From positions 1 through 20,689 of the forward strand of contig JAHHQO010000019.1 of NCBI GenBank assembly GCA_020026335.1: a stretch of DNA of 20,689 nt, given 5' to 3'. The notes under the pieces were generated by a model that was not told the DNA's origin, ran no database searches, and was given only the letters and a program-made list of their open reading frames with translations. Shown here one piece after another: positions 15,063-20,689 of this stretch (position 1 is its first letter; each line of letters begins with the position of its first letter). Made by a program: the position numbers and the translations under genes. The stretch comes from Alistipes sp. Its GTDB lineage: Bacteria; Bacteroidota; Bacteroidia; Bacteroidales; Rikenellaceae.

Positions 15063-16265
15063 CTATTTTTTGGTAGCATCTCCCTTTGCGGGGCTGTTCT
15101 CCTTTTTGGGGGTGTTGCCCTTTGCAGGGTCGGTCACCGGATGTTCGATGGCTTCGCACTGCTCGAACTGGCTCTCCAGCTGCTTCATAATCTCCTCGTC
15201 GCTCTGCTCGTTGTGGTGACTGTTGTAATTGTACTCGATGCGGAGTTTGTCAAAATGGTGGAGAGGCAGGTGCTCGGCATTCATTTCACGCGCACCGAAG
15301 AAAATCAGCGCACCGAAATTGATGACCCACAGCAGGAAGAGTATGAGTGTCACCTTGCCCGATGAGCGGCGCGAGATGAGCCATGCGCCGATGATGTAGA
15401 GCAGGATAACGATGGGCAGGAAGGCCGCCGCGGTCGCCAGCAGAGCCACGAGGGGCGAGCAGGTGATGGGGGTCGAGAAGAACATGCCCGACGAGAGAAT
15501 GGTGACAAATCCCGAGATGAGGGCGAAGGCGGTGATGGTGAGCAGGAAGATGATAAATCCGGCAAAGAGCTTCAGCAGGACGAGTATCACGCGACCCAGC
15601 AGCGACACGGCTTCGGCGATGAGGGGTTTGGCGGTGCGGTCGGCATCGGTCTCCGAGGCCATGGCAGCCACCGTTTTGGTGGTGATGGGCTGTCCCTCCA
15701 TCTCCAACTTCTGGCGTGCGGTGCGAGCCGTCGGTATGACGAACCACATGGCGATGTAGAGCAGAATGACGAGCGAGAACGATTGGAGGAAGAGGTGACT
15801 CAGCGACTCCAGCCCGACAATGTCGAAGAAGATGCCCAGCAGGGGCAGACTGAAGACCGCAAGGCGGATGTATGCCACATCGATGTTGAAATAGCTGCTC
15901 AATCCCGAGCAGACACCGCCCAACTTCGCACCCGACATATTGCGGTAGAGACGCTTGGGGAAACGCTCCGTGTGGGTGTGGGGGGCGCGAGGTTCCTCCT
16001 CCGAACCTTCGTGGATATCCTCTGCCGAGCCCAGCTGCCCGATGATGTTGCGCACGAGGGGCAGTCCCACCACATGGGTGTTCTCCTGTGCCGAGAGTAT
16101 CAGCTCGGCGATGCGTGCCTCGATGTCGGCGATGATTTCCTTGCCGTCGGGATTGTCGGCGTAGGAGTCGTTCAATGATTTGAGATAGCGGGTCAGCTCC
16201 TCATAGGCATCGGTGTCGAGGGTGAAGGCGATACCCGATATACTGCATTTCTTAACTTCGTTCAT
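15063..16265 (-). CDS. PspC-domain multispanning membrane protein (400 aa)
   Basis: The protein has three parts. Residues 1-80 are a soluble domain (SGIAFTLDTDAYEELTRYLK, then ADIEARIAELIL) that is recognisably repeated at the start of the 170-aa PspC protein at 17773-18285. Residues about 104-180 are a PspC domain (LYRNMSGAKLGGVCSGLSSYF, then two membrane helices). Residues about 215-330 add several hydrophobic helices (LVILLYIAMWF, VILVLLKLFAGFIIFLLTI, LVALLATAAAFLPIVILLY, LILFLLWVINFGALIFF). The tail is acidic, then lysine-rich, ending AKGNTPKKENSPAKGDATKK. PspC in enterobacteria senses envelope stress at the inner membrane; that role here is inference. It is the last gene of the operon, 24 bp after DUF2807. 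Confidence 0.85.
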   Translation of the reverse strand: MNEVKKCSISGIAFTLDTDAYEELTRYLKSLNDSYADNPDGKEIIADIEARIAELILSAQENTHVVGLPLVRNIIGQLGSAEDIHEGSEEEPRAPHTHTERFPKRLYRNMSGAKLGGVCSGLSSYFNIDVAYIRLAVFSLPLLGIFFDIVGLESLSHLFLQSFSLVILLYIAMWFVIPTARTARQKLEMEGQPITTKTVAAMASETDADRTAKPLIAEAVSLLGRVILVLLKLFAGFIIFLLTITAFALISGFVTILSSGMFFSTPITCSPLVALLATAAAFLPIVILLYIIGAWLISRRSSGKVTLILFLLWVINFGALIFFGAREMNAEHLPLHHFDKLRIEYNYNSHHNEQSDEEIMKQLESQFEQCEAIEHPVTDPAKGNTPKKENSPAKGDATKK

Positions 16266-16289
16266 GATGATGAAAATTAGGGTTGTGGG

Positions 16290-17192
16290 TTATTTCTTTT
16301 CGACATCACCTCCCGATGAGCGTGTGGCATTGACCGAGCAGTTGCCCGTGTACTTGATTTCGGCACCCGATGAGGCGGTGGCGGTCAGCTTGTCGGTGCA
16401 GTGGAGCAAAAGGTCGGCACCCGATGAAGCGGTGGCCGAAGCGTTCTTGGAGATGAGTTCATCGGCGGTGATGGTCGAACCGCTGGAGGCCGTGAGTTGC
16501 GTGAGCTCGCATTTGCCCTCCAAACGCAGGTCGCTGCCGCTCGTTGTGCTCGCCACGCACGACTTGAGGTCGGCCTTCACCCTGATGTCGGCTGACGAAG
16601 AGCCGCTGATGGAGAGGTCGTCACCCTCTATCGTGGCATTGACATCGGCACCCGACGATGCCGAAATCTTGCACTGCGTGGTGTGAACGGCGGCGTTGAT
16701 GTCGGCACTCGATGCTGCCGAAATATTGCAGGACTTGCTCTGTACGGCGGTCGCAATCTTGCCGCTCGAGGCGGCGCGGAGCGTCATCTTGTCGGTGCGC
16801 AGGAGGGTTTTGGTGTGAATGTCTGCTCCCGATGTGGCCGACAACAGATTGATGTTGCCGTTGTAGGGGAGGAATATCTCTACCGTGCAACGCGAAAGGC
16901 TCTTTACATTCTCGTTGATGGAGAAGGTGAGTGTGCCGTTCTCAGTCTCTGCGGTCACATAGTCGATGAGGTTGTCGTCTGCCGAGATGACAATCTCCTG
17001 CTTGTCGCTGCGGTCGATAACCACATTTACACCGCGTGCGGCGGCTACCTGCGAGTATTCGGGAACGGGCAGGGTGCGGGTGGTCATCTGACGACTGCCG
17101 ACAATACGGCGCGGTGTCGATGCACAAAGGGTCTGAGTGCTGAACATAAACAGCAGCAGCGTGCTGAGCGTTGCGATGATTTTGCGTGTCAT
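16290..17192 (-). CDS. secreted DUF2807 (GIN domain) beta-helix protein
   Basis: A 300-aa exported protein. The signal peptide (MTRKIIATLSTLLLFMFSTQTLCA) probably ends near residue 24. Residues about 42-118 form the DUF2807 entry (VAAARGVNVVIDRSDKQEIV, DDNLIDYVTAETENGTLTF). Residues about 119-297 hold ten degenerate repeats of 18-22 residues, each marked by a (S/T)SG or SSA turn followed by a short strand. This is the pattern of a right-handed parallel beta-helix. The last repeat ends SSGGDVEKK at the C-terminus. DUF2807 proteins are often encoded next to PspC genes in Bacteroidota; their function is not known, and an adhesin-like or envelope-sensing role is only a guess. It begins 37 bp after padR. 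Confidence 0.85.
   Translation of the reverse strand: MTRKIIATLSTLLLFMFSTQTLCASTPRRIVGSRQMTTRTLPVPEYSQVAAARGVNVVIDRSDKQEIVISADDNLIDYVTAETENGTLTFSINENVKSLSRCTVEIFLPYNGNINLLSATSGADIHTKTLLRTDKMTLRAASSGKIATAVQSKSCNISAASSADINAAVHTTQCKISASSGADVNATIEGDDLSISGSSSADIRVKADLKSCVASTTSGSDLRLEGKCELTQLTASSGSTITADELISKNASATASSGADLLLHCTDKLTATASSGAEIKYTGNCSVNATRSSGGDVEKK
16302..16838 (-). repeat. ten coding repeats of about 57 bp in the DUF2807 gene
   Basis: The repeats encode residues 119-297. Turn motifs start at about residues 120, 142, 161, 179, 199, 218, 236, 256, 274 and 292, a mean spacing of about 19 residues. At DNA level the turns recur as variants of TCGGCACCCGATGAGG on the plus strand. Confidence 0.75.
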
Positions 17193-17229
17193 GATGGTTG
17201 TGTTTTAGTGAGTTGTGCTTCTCGGGCGG

Positions 17230-17559
17230 TTATTTTCCGTGGCGGATTTTCTCCACCTGCAAGACCATGTCCTCCCATGCCTGGTCGAGTACGGACAGAT
17301 ATTCGCGTCCCTTGTCGGTGAGCGAGTAGTATTTGCGCGGAGGACCCTGCGGAGACTCCTCCCAGCGGTAGGTGAGCAACCCGGCATTCTTCTGTCGGGT
17401 GAGCAACGGGTAGAGGGTGCCCTCCACCACAATCATCTCGGCCTCTTGCAGCTCGGCGATGATTTTGGGCGCATAGGAGTCTTCGCGGGAGAGTATCGCC
17501 AAAATGCAATACTCCAGAATACCCTTGCGCATCTGTATTTTTACATTGTCTGCCGGCAT
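17230..17559 (-). CDS. PadR family transcriptional regulator
   Basis: A 109-aa winged-helix repressor of the short PadR type. MRKGILEYCILAILSREDSY is the first helix pair, and EGTLYPLLTRQKNAGLL is the recognition helix with the conserved TLYP motif. RKYYSLTDKGREYL is the wing, and a C-terminal helix (about 88-109) would form the dimer interface. PadR proteins of this size usually sense ligands or stress and repress neighbouring membrane-protein genes. Here it sits third in the PspC/DUF2807 operon, 18 bp after the small PspC gene, so autorepression at the promoter near 18325-18365 is likely (inference). Confidence 0.93.
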   Translation of the reverse strand: MPADNVKIQMRKGILEYCILAILSREDSYAPKIIAELQEAEMIVVEGTLYPLLTRQKNAGLLTYRWEESPQGPPRKYYSLTDKGREYLSVLDQAWEDMVLQVEKIRHGK

Positions 17560-17577
17560 AATATTTTGTTTTTGGAA

Positions 17578-17760
17578 TTATTGACGGGGAATGATGAGCC
17601 ATAAAATCAGGTAAATCCACAGCGAGAGCCCTCCGAAGAGAATGAGCAGGAGGGTGGCGATGCGAATTACCGATTTGTCGAGACCGAAGAAGTCGGCCAG
17701 ACCGCCGCAGACGCCTGCGATGACGGCATCTTTCGAACGATAGAGTTTTTGTTGTGCCAT
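17578..17760 (-). CDS. minimal PspC-domain membrane protein (60 aa)
   Basis: The protein consists of the PspC domain alone. LYRSKDAVIAGVCGGLADFF carries the conserved GVCGGLA motif, DKSVIRIATLLLILFGGLSL is the first membrane helix and WIYLILWLIIP is the second, ending IPRQ. The fold probably inserts as a hairpin in the inner membrane. It lies 12 bp after the 170-aa PspC gene and 18 bp before padR, so the three are co-transcribed. It may pair with the larger PspC proteins (inference). Confidence 0.9.
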   Translation of the reverse strand: MAQQKLYRSKDAVIAGVCGGLADFFGLDKSVIRIATLLLILFGGLSLWIYLILWLIIPRQ

Positions 17761-17772
17761 ATCTTTGAAATT

Positions 17773-18285
17773 TTATTTGTTATCTGTTTGGTGAATGTTG
17801 AATTGTCGGGTCTCGGCTTCGGGAATGACAATCCACGCGATGATGTAGATGTAGATGCTCATGCCGCCGAAGAAAATCAACAGCAGGCAGATGAGTCGCA
17901 CGAGGATGGGGTCCCAACCGAAGAACTCCGCCACACCGCCACACACACCTGCCAGCGAGCGGTTGTGTATCGAGCGGCGCAGTTTGCGGCGAGGTTCCTC
18001 CTCTTCCTCCTCGCGGTGCTCGCCGGCGGCAGTGCCGAAGTAGTCGGGCGAGCCGATTTGTCGCATGGCAGCCTCCACCATCTCGAGGGTGACAACGCGC
18101 ATGGGCGATGTGAGCTTCTCGCGCAGGATTTCGGCTATACGCGATTCGATGTCGGCCATTACCTCGTCGGCGTCCTCCTCCAGACGACTCTTGATTTCAT
18201 CGAGATAATTTTTCAGTGTGCGGTAGGCATCCTCATCGAGGGTGAAGGCCACTGAACCGATGTTTACATGAATGGTCTCTTTCAT
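17773..18285 (-). CDS. PspC-domain membrane protein with N-terminal ADIExRIAE domain (170 aa)
   Basis: Residues 1-80 form a soluble domain (IGSVAFTLDEDAYRTLKNYL, then ADIESRIAEIL) like the N-terminus of the 400-aa protein at 15063-16265. An acidic/basic linker follows (EHREEEEEEPRRKLRR, 89-104). Residues about 105-158 are the PspC domain (SLAGVCGGVAEFFGWDP), followed by a membrane hairpin ending AWIVIPEAE. The start is ATG 18285 (MKETIHVN); the in-frame ATG at 18360 lies between the -33 box and the upstream half of the inverted repeat and cannot be in the transcript. It is the first gene of the operon, so it sets expression of the module. Confidence 0.9.
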   Translation of the reverse strand: MKETIHVNIGSVAFTLDEDAYRTLKNYLDEIKSRLEEDADEVMADIESRIAEILREKLTSPMRVVTLEMVEAAMRQIGSPDYFGTAAGEHREEEEEEPRRKLRRSIHNRSLAGVCGGVAEFFGWDPILVRLICLLLIFFGGMSIYIYIIAWIVIPEAETRQFNIHQTDNK

Positions 18286-18324
18286 AACGGAGAATATTAA
18301 GTGTTGTTTATATCTTTCTGATGG

Positions 18325-18357
18325 CAAATATATGTACTTATTTGGTATTATGCAAAA
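18325..18357 (-). promoter_or_regulatory. promoter of the PspC/PadR/DUF2807 operon
   Basis: Minus-strand TTTTG (18353-18357), a 20-nt spacer and TATATTTG (18325-18332) are an exact Bacteroidota promoter. The start would be near 18318, with a leader of about 33 nt to ATG 18285. Confidence 0.8.
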
Positions 18358-18365
18358 CAAAGTAC
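18334..18365. promoter_or_regulatory. candidate PadR operator (inverted repeat over the promoter)
   Basis: GTACTT (18334-18339) and AAGTAC (18360-18365) form a perfect 6-bp inverted repeat separated by 20 bp. The arms flank the -33 box and fill most of the spacer. An AT-rich dyad over its own promoter is what PadR autorepression would need. The arms are short, so chance is possible. Confidence 0.35.
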
Positions 18366-18435
18366 CTAAATTTTGGCAAATACTATATAAAAAATATTTT
18401 AAAGAACTCCGATGTTCACAACTGTTGATATGTTT

Positions 18436-18453
18436 TATCCTCTGCGGAGGATA
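18436..18453 (+). other. small hairpin upstream of the transaldolase gene
   Basis: TATCCTC and GAGGATA form a perfect 7-bp stem with a TGCG loop, about 50 nt before ATG 18504. It could lie in the promoter region or leader. I see no exact TAnnTTTG box for this gene; TATCTTGT (18472-18479) is one mismatch away. Confidence 0.3.
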
Positions 18454-18503
18454 GGGTATCTCTATTTTTTGTATCTTGTGGCAACCTAAAAACCTATCTA
18501 CTT

Positions 18504-19163
18504 ATGAAATTCTTTATCGATACCGCGAACCTCGACCAAATTCGCGAAGCCAACGAAATGGGTGTCCTCGACGGAGTGACCACCAACCCCTCACTCATGG
18601 CCAAGGAAAACATTAAAGGTGACGAGGCTTGCCGCCGCCACTATTTGGAGATTTGCAAGATTGTCGATGGCGATGTAAGCGCCGAAGTCATTGCCACCGA
18701 TTTCGAGGGTATGATTCGCGAGGGCGAGGAGCTGTCCAAATTGCATAAGAACATCGTTGTGAAGTTGCCGTGTACGGCTGCCGGCATCCGTGCCGTGAAG
18801 TACTTCTCCGAGCGCGGTGTCCGCACCAACTGCACACTGGTCTTCTCGGTGGGTCAGGCACTGCTGGCTGCCAAGGCCGGAGCTACCTATGTATCGCCCT
18901 TCGTGGGTCGTTTGGACGACATCTCGGAGGACGGCGTGGAGCTGGTCGCTCATATCGTTCGCGTTTACCGTACCTATGGATATAAGACTCAGGTGCTGGC
19001 CGCTTCCATCCGCCACACCAACCATATCATCAAGTGCCTCGATGCAGGTGCCGATGTGGCTACCTGTCCGCTCTCGGCCATCAAGGGTCTCTTGAAGCAC
19101 CCCCTGACCGACATCGGTTTGGAGAAGTTCCTCGCCGACCACGCCAAGGTCAACGGTTTGTAA
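18504..19163 (+). CDS. transaldolase / fructose-6-phosphate aldolase family protein
   Basis: A 219-aa TIM-barrel enzyme of the short TalC/Fsa type. MKFFIDTANLDQIREA is the first strand with the family Asp, and DGVTTNPSL is the phosphate-site motif. K87 in NIVVKLPCTAAG is the Schiff-base lysine, and VSPFVGRLDDIS and LAASIRHTNHI are later barrel strands. It moves a dihydroxyacetone unit between sugar phosphates (transaldolase) or splits fructose 6-phosphate (Fsa). In Bacteroidota it is usually taken as the transaldolase of the pentose phosphate pathway; sequence alone does not settle which. It is a single-gene unit with a strong terminator. Confidence 0.93.
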   Translation: MKFFIDTANLDQIREANEMGVLDGVTTNPSLMAKENIKGDEACRRHYLEICKIVDGDVSAEVIATDFEGMIREGEELSKLHKNIVVKLPCTAAGIRAVKYFSERGVRTNCTLVFSVGQALLAAKAGATYVSPFVGRLDDISEDGVELVAHIVRVYRTYGYKTQVLAASIRHTNHIIKCLDAGADVATCPLSAIKGLLKHPLTDIGLEKFLADHAKVNGL

Positions 19164-19241
19164 TCAGTGAGCAGGGCGCACCGTCGCATGGTGTGGCGGC
19201 CGCCTTGCAAGCTGACGATAGATATCAAGCGTGTTCCGAAG

Positions 19242-19280
19242 GGAGACGTACTGCTACGGCAGTGCGTCTCCTGTTTTTTT
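19242..19280 (+). terminator. terminator of the transaldolase gene
   Basis: A 13-bp stem with one G-T wobble (19242-19254 with 19259-19271) is capped by a UACG tetraloop closed by C-G, a very stable UNCG loop, then TG and seven T. From here to the next gene (19281-19440) the sequence is A/T-rich then G/C-rich, and no gene is seen. Confidence 0.92.
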
Positions 19281-19440
19281 GTGGGGCAATGTTACGCAAA
19301 AGTTATATTTTAGTGGATATTTTGGACAATTAAAAAGAAATAACTAACATTGCTCGCTTTTTCGGGCAAAGTCGTGTGACGGACGTCCTTCGGGCGTGGC
19401 GCGGAAGAGCGGATTTGTTCAACCCTGTAAATATTGAAAG

Positions 19441-20547
19441 ATGAATATGAAGAGATTGGTTTTGACTATGTTGGTTTTGGCCGGCGTGTGTGCCTGCGGT
19501 AAAGATGATATCCCTGCAAAAGGTGGGGTGGGTAACGGCAGCGGACAGGTGACCCCTGCCCCCAAGCCCGAGGAACAGCGTCCGTCGGATGTGGAGATGG
19601 CAATGCGCGGGGTGGCGGAATGGCGTGTGAAGCCCGAGGTCTATTACAAGGCTTTGGACATCGAGGTGCTGGAGCAGCCCGAGGCATTGGATTTTGGTCT
19701 GCTGCGCCCGCTGGTGCGTCTGTATATGGTGTCGGAGGAGGGCAAGATCTATGACTTCACGGAGGACGACCTCGCGAAGGTGGCACTGCATGAGGGGCGC
19801 TACTCCGCCGAGCGCGGCGAGCTGTCGTTCCGTCTGGTCTATAACGGAGTGAAGGGGCGTGACCGTGTGAAGCTGGAGTTCTCGTGCAAGGAGTATTACG
19901 CCTGCCGCTTCGAGGTGAACACCGCCTTTGTCAGCGGTCACTATATGCAGGGCGTGTTTCGTCATGCCGAGGCGTTTCTCGGGGAGCTGATGACCTACGA
20001 TACGGAGCGCTATCTGCCCGAGCTCTACTCCAAGGGCGATGATGCGCGCCGCAACTCGATGAGCATCACCTTCAAGATCCACGACCGTAAGACCAACCGT
20101 GATCTGGGGGTCTTTGTGACCAAGGATTTCAGCGGTTTCAAGTCGTTGGAGTCGCTGCTGTCGGCACTGGAGATCTATTCGTCGGTCGAGGTACACGATC
20201 TGGCAGTGGCCGCCATGAGCAAGTACAAGGAGGGGACGGATCTGGTGCGTATGCTGGCGGCGCGTATGGCCAACCAGAAGTGGATGCAGAAGATGGAGTA
20301 TGCCACCGGTGGCGTGCAGCTGGATTACAGCGAGGAGAAGAGCAATGCCCACAGCCCTGCCGTGGAGGTAATCAAGGGCCAGCAGTCGCGTCTGGATGTC
20401 TTCCTGTCGCGTCCGCAGTGGAGATTGAAGCGTGCCGAGGTGGTGGATCGCGACTTGCATCTCGGTGTGGCGCTGGAGATGGTCAATGGGGTCTATGTGG
20501 AGAATCGGATCTATGAGATCGTGATTCCTCATGTGGTGAAGAAGTAA
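19441..20547 (+). CDS. putative surface lipoprotein of unknown function
   Basis: A 368-aa protein I do not recognise. The signal MNMKRLVLTMLVLAGVCAC gives a lipidated C19, followed by GKDD, which resembles the Bacteroidota lipoprotein export signal (a lysine plus acidic residues just after the cysteine), so surface display is likely. A low-complexity linker follows (about 24-47, rich in G, P, Q and E). The rest is a mixed alpha/beta globular region with no clear catalytic motif, including AMRGVAEWRVKPEVYYKALD, RLVYNGVKGRDRVKLEFSCK and GLVFVTKDF-like strands (RDLGVFVTKDFSGF). The end VENRIYEIVIPHVVKK suggests a final beta strand. An alternative ATG at 19447 is equally good. Nine GATC sites fall in 19746-20520, unlike the rest of the window, suggesting recent transfer. 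It is a monocistronic unit with its own terminator; no clear promoter is seen. Confidence 0.75.
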   Translation: MNMKRLVLTMLVLAGVCACGKDDIPAKGGVGNGSGQVTPAPKPEEQRPSDVEMAMRGVAEWRVKPEVYYKALDIEVLEQPEALDFGLLRPLVRLYMVSEEGKIYDFTEDDLAKVALHEGRYSAERGELSFRLVYNGVKGRDRVKLEFSCKEYYACRFEVNTAFVSGHYMQGVFRHAEAFLGELMTYDTERYLPELYSKGDDARRNSMSITFKIHDRKTNRDLGVFVTKDFSGFKSLESLLSALEIYSSVEVHDLAVAAMSKYKEGTDLVRMLAARMANQKWMQKMEYATGGVQLDYSEEKSNAHSPAVEVIKGQQSRLDVFLSRPQWRLKRAEVVDRDLHLGVALEMVNGVYVENRIYEIVIPHVVKK

Positions 20548-20548
20548 C

Positions 20549-20584
20549 CGTGCCGCCCACCAAAAGGGCGGCACGCTTTATTTG
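20549..20584 (+). terminator. terminator of the lipoprotein gene
   Basis: CGTGCCGCCC and GGGCGGCACG form a perfect 10-bp G/C-rich stem (20549-20558 with 20566-20575, 7-nt loop), followed by CTTTATTTG. It begins 1 bp after the stop. Confidence 0.87.
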
Positions 20585-20642
20585 TATCAGGATGGTGGGT
20601 TCGCAGGAGGAACTCGCGGTTCAATCTCCGTCGTCAGGCAAG

Positions 20643-20664
20643 CCCCTCCTTTTCAAAGGAGGGG
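20643..20664. repeat. palindromic intergenic element, possibly dispersed
   Basis: CCCCTCCTTT and AAAGGAGGGG form a perfect 10-bp inverted repeat with a 2-nt centre. TAGGGGGAGG follows immediately, a near-repeat of the right arm. Similar purine/pyrimidine palindromes recur between genes in many Bacteroidota genomes (recollection, not checked). No second copy is in this window, and no T-run follows. Confidence 0.45.
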
Positions 20665-20689
20665 TAGGGGGAGGATTGTCTAAATCTGT

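Noticed and set aside
1..20689. CRISPR array, insertion sequence, prophage or toxin-antitoxin pair
   Set aside because: I saw no spaced direct repeats, transposase, integrase or paired small genes; the only repeats are the coding ones in DUF2807 and intergenic hairpins.

Overview
This is a chromosomal window from a Gram-negative anaerobe of the phylum Bacteroidota. It is most likely in the order Bacteroidales, and the moderately high G+C with this gene content suggests an Alistipes/Rikenellaceae-type genome; the family is inference. The phylum call rests on several features. Several intergenic regions carry the Bacteroidota promoter (-33 TTTG, about 20 nt, -7 TAnnTTTG), DUF4290 and DUF4492 genes are present, PspC and DUF2807 genes are clustered with a PadR gene, and lipoproteins carry Bacteroidota-type lipoboxes.

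Layout, left to right. (1) 1-51: the 5' part of an initiator tRNA-Met gene on the minus strand, with its own promoter. (2) 265-5187, minus strand: a tightly packed five-gene operon for a heterodisulfide-reductase-like electron transfer complex, transcribed HdrC, HdrB, short HdrA, small HdrC, then a membrane-anchored DsrM/DsrK-type (HdrE/HdrD) fusion. No methanogenesis, sulfate reduction or hydrogenase gene lies beside it. (3) 5272-8549, minus strand: a housekeeping run of Trx-fold lipoprotein, lpxH, thyA and folA, closed by an intrinsic terminator directly ahead of the hdr operon. (4) 8616-9305: DUF4290 on the minus strand, divergent from a small plus-strand gene (9497-9886) that is an internally deleted sigma-54 response regulator. 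(5) 10016-10666: a phosphoglycolate-phosphatase-like HAD enzyme, minus strand. (6) 10816-13819, plus strand: DUF4492, cydA and cydB, a cytochrome bd quinol oxidase. It converges on fabI (13910-14782, minus strand) across a shared bidirectional terminator. (7) 15063-18285, minus strand: five genes, PspC (170 aa), PspC (60 aa), PadR, DUF2807 beta-helix and PspC (400 aa), which look like a self-regulated envelope-stress module. (8) 18504-19163, plus strand: a transaldolase/fructose-6-phosphate-aldolase family gene. (9) 19441-20547, plus strand: an unrecognised lipoprotein, then a terminator and a palindromic intergenic element.

The respiratory theme is clear: cytochrome bd probably draws electrons from menaquinol, and the membrane-bound Hdr-like complex may exchange electrons with the same quinone pool. 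lpxH, fabI and the PspC/DUF2807 cluster concern the envelope; thyA and folA form the thymidylate/folate pair.

Two signals stand out beyond ordinary annotation. The tetranucleotide GATC is almost absent (two by-eye occurrences) from the first 19.7 kb but occurs nine times within 775 bp of the last gene, suggesting genome-wide avoidance and recent acquisition of that gene. The hdr operon combines soluble HdrABC-like and membrane DsrMK-like parts in one transcription unit, and its physiological substrate cannot be read from the sequence.
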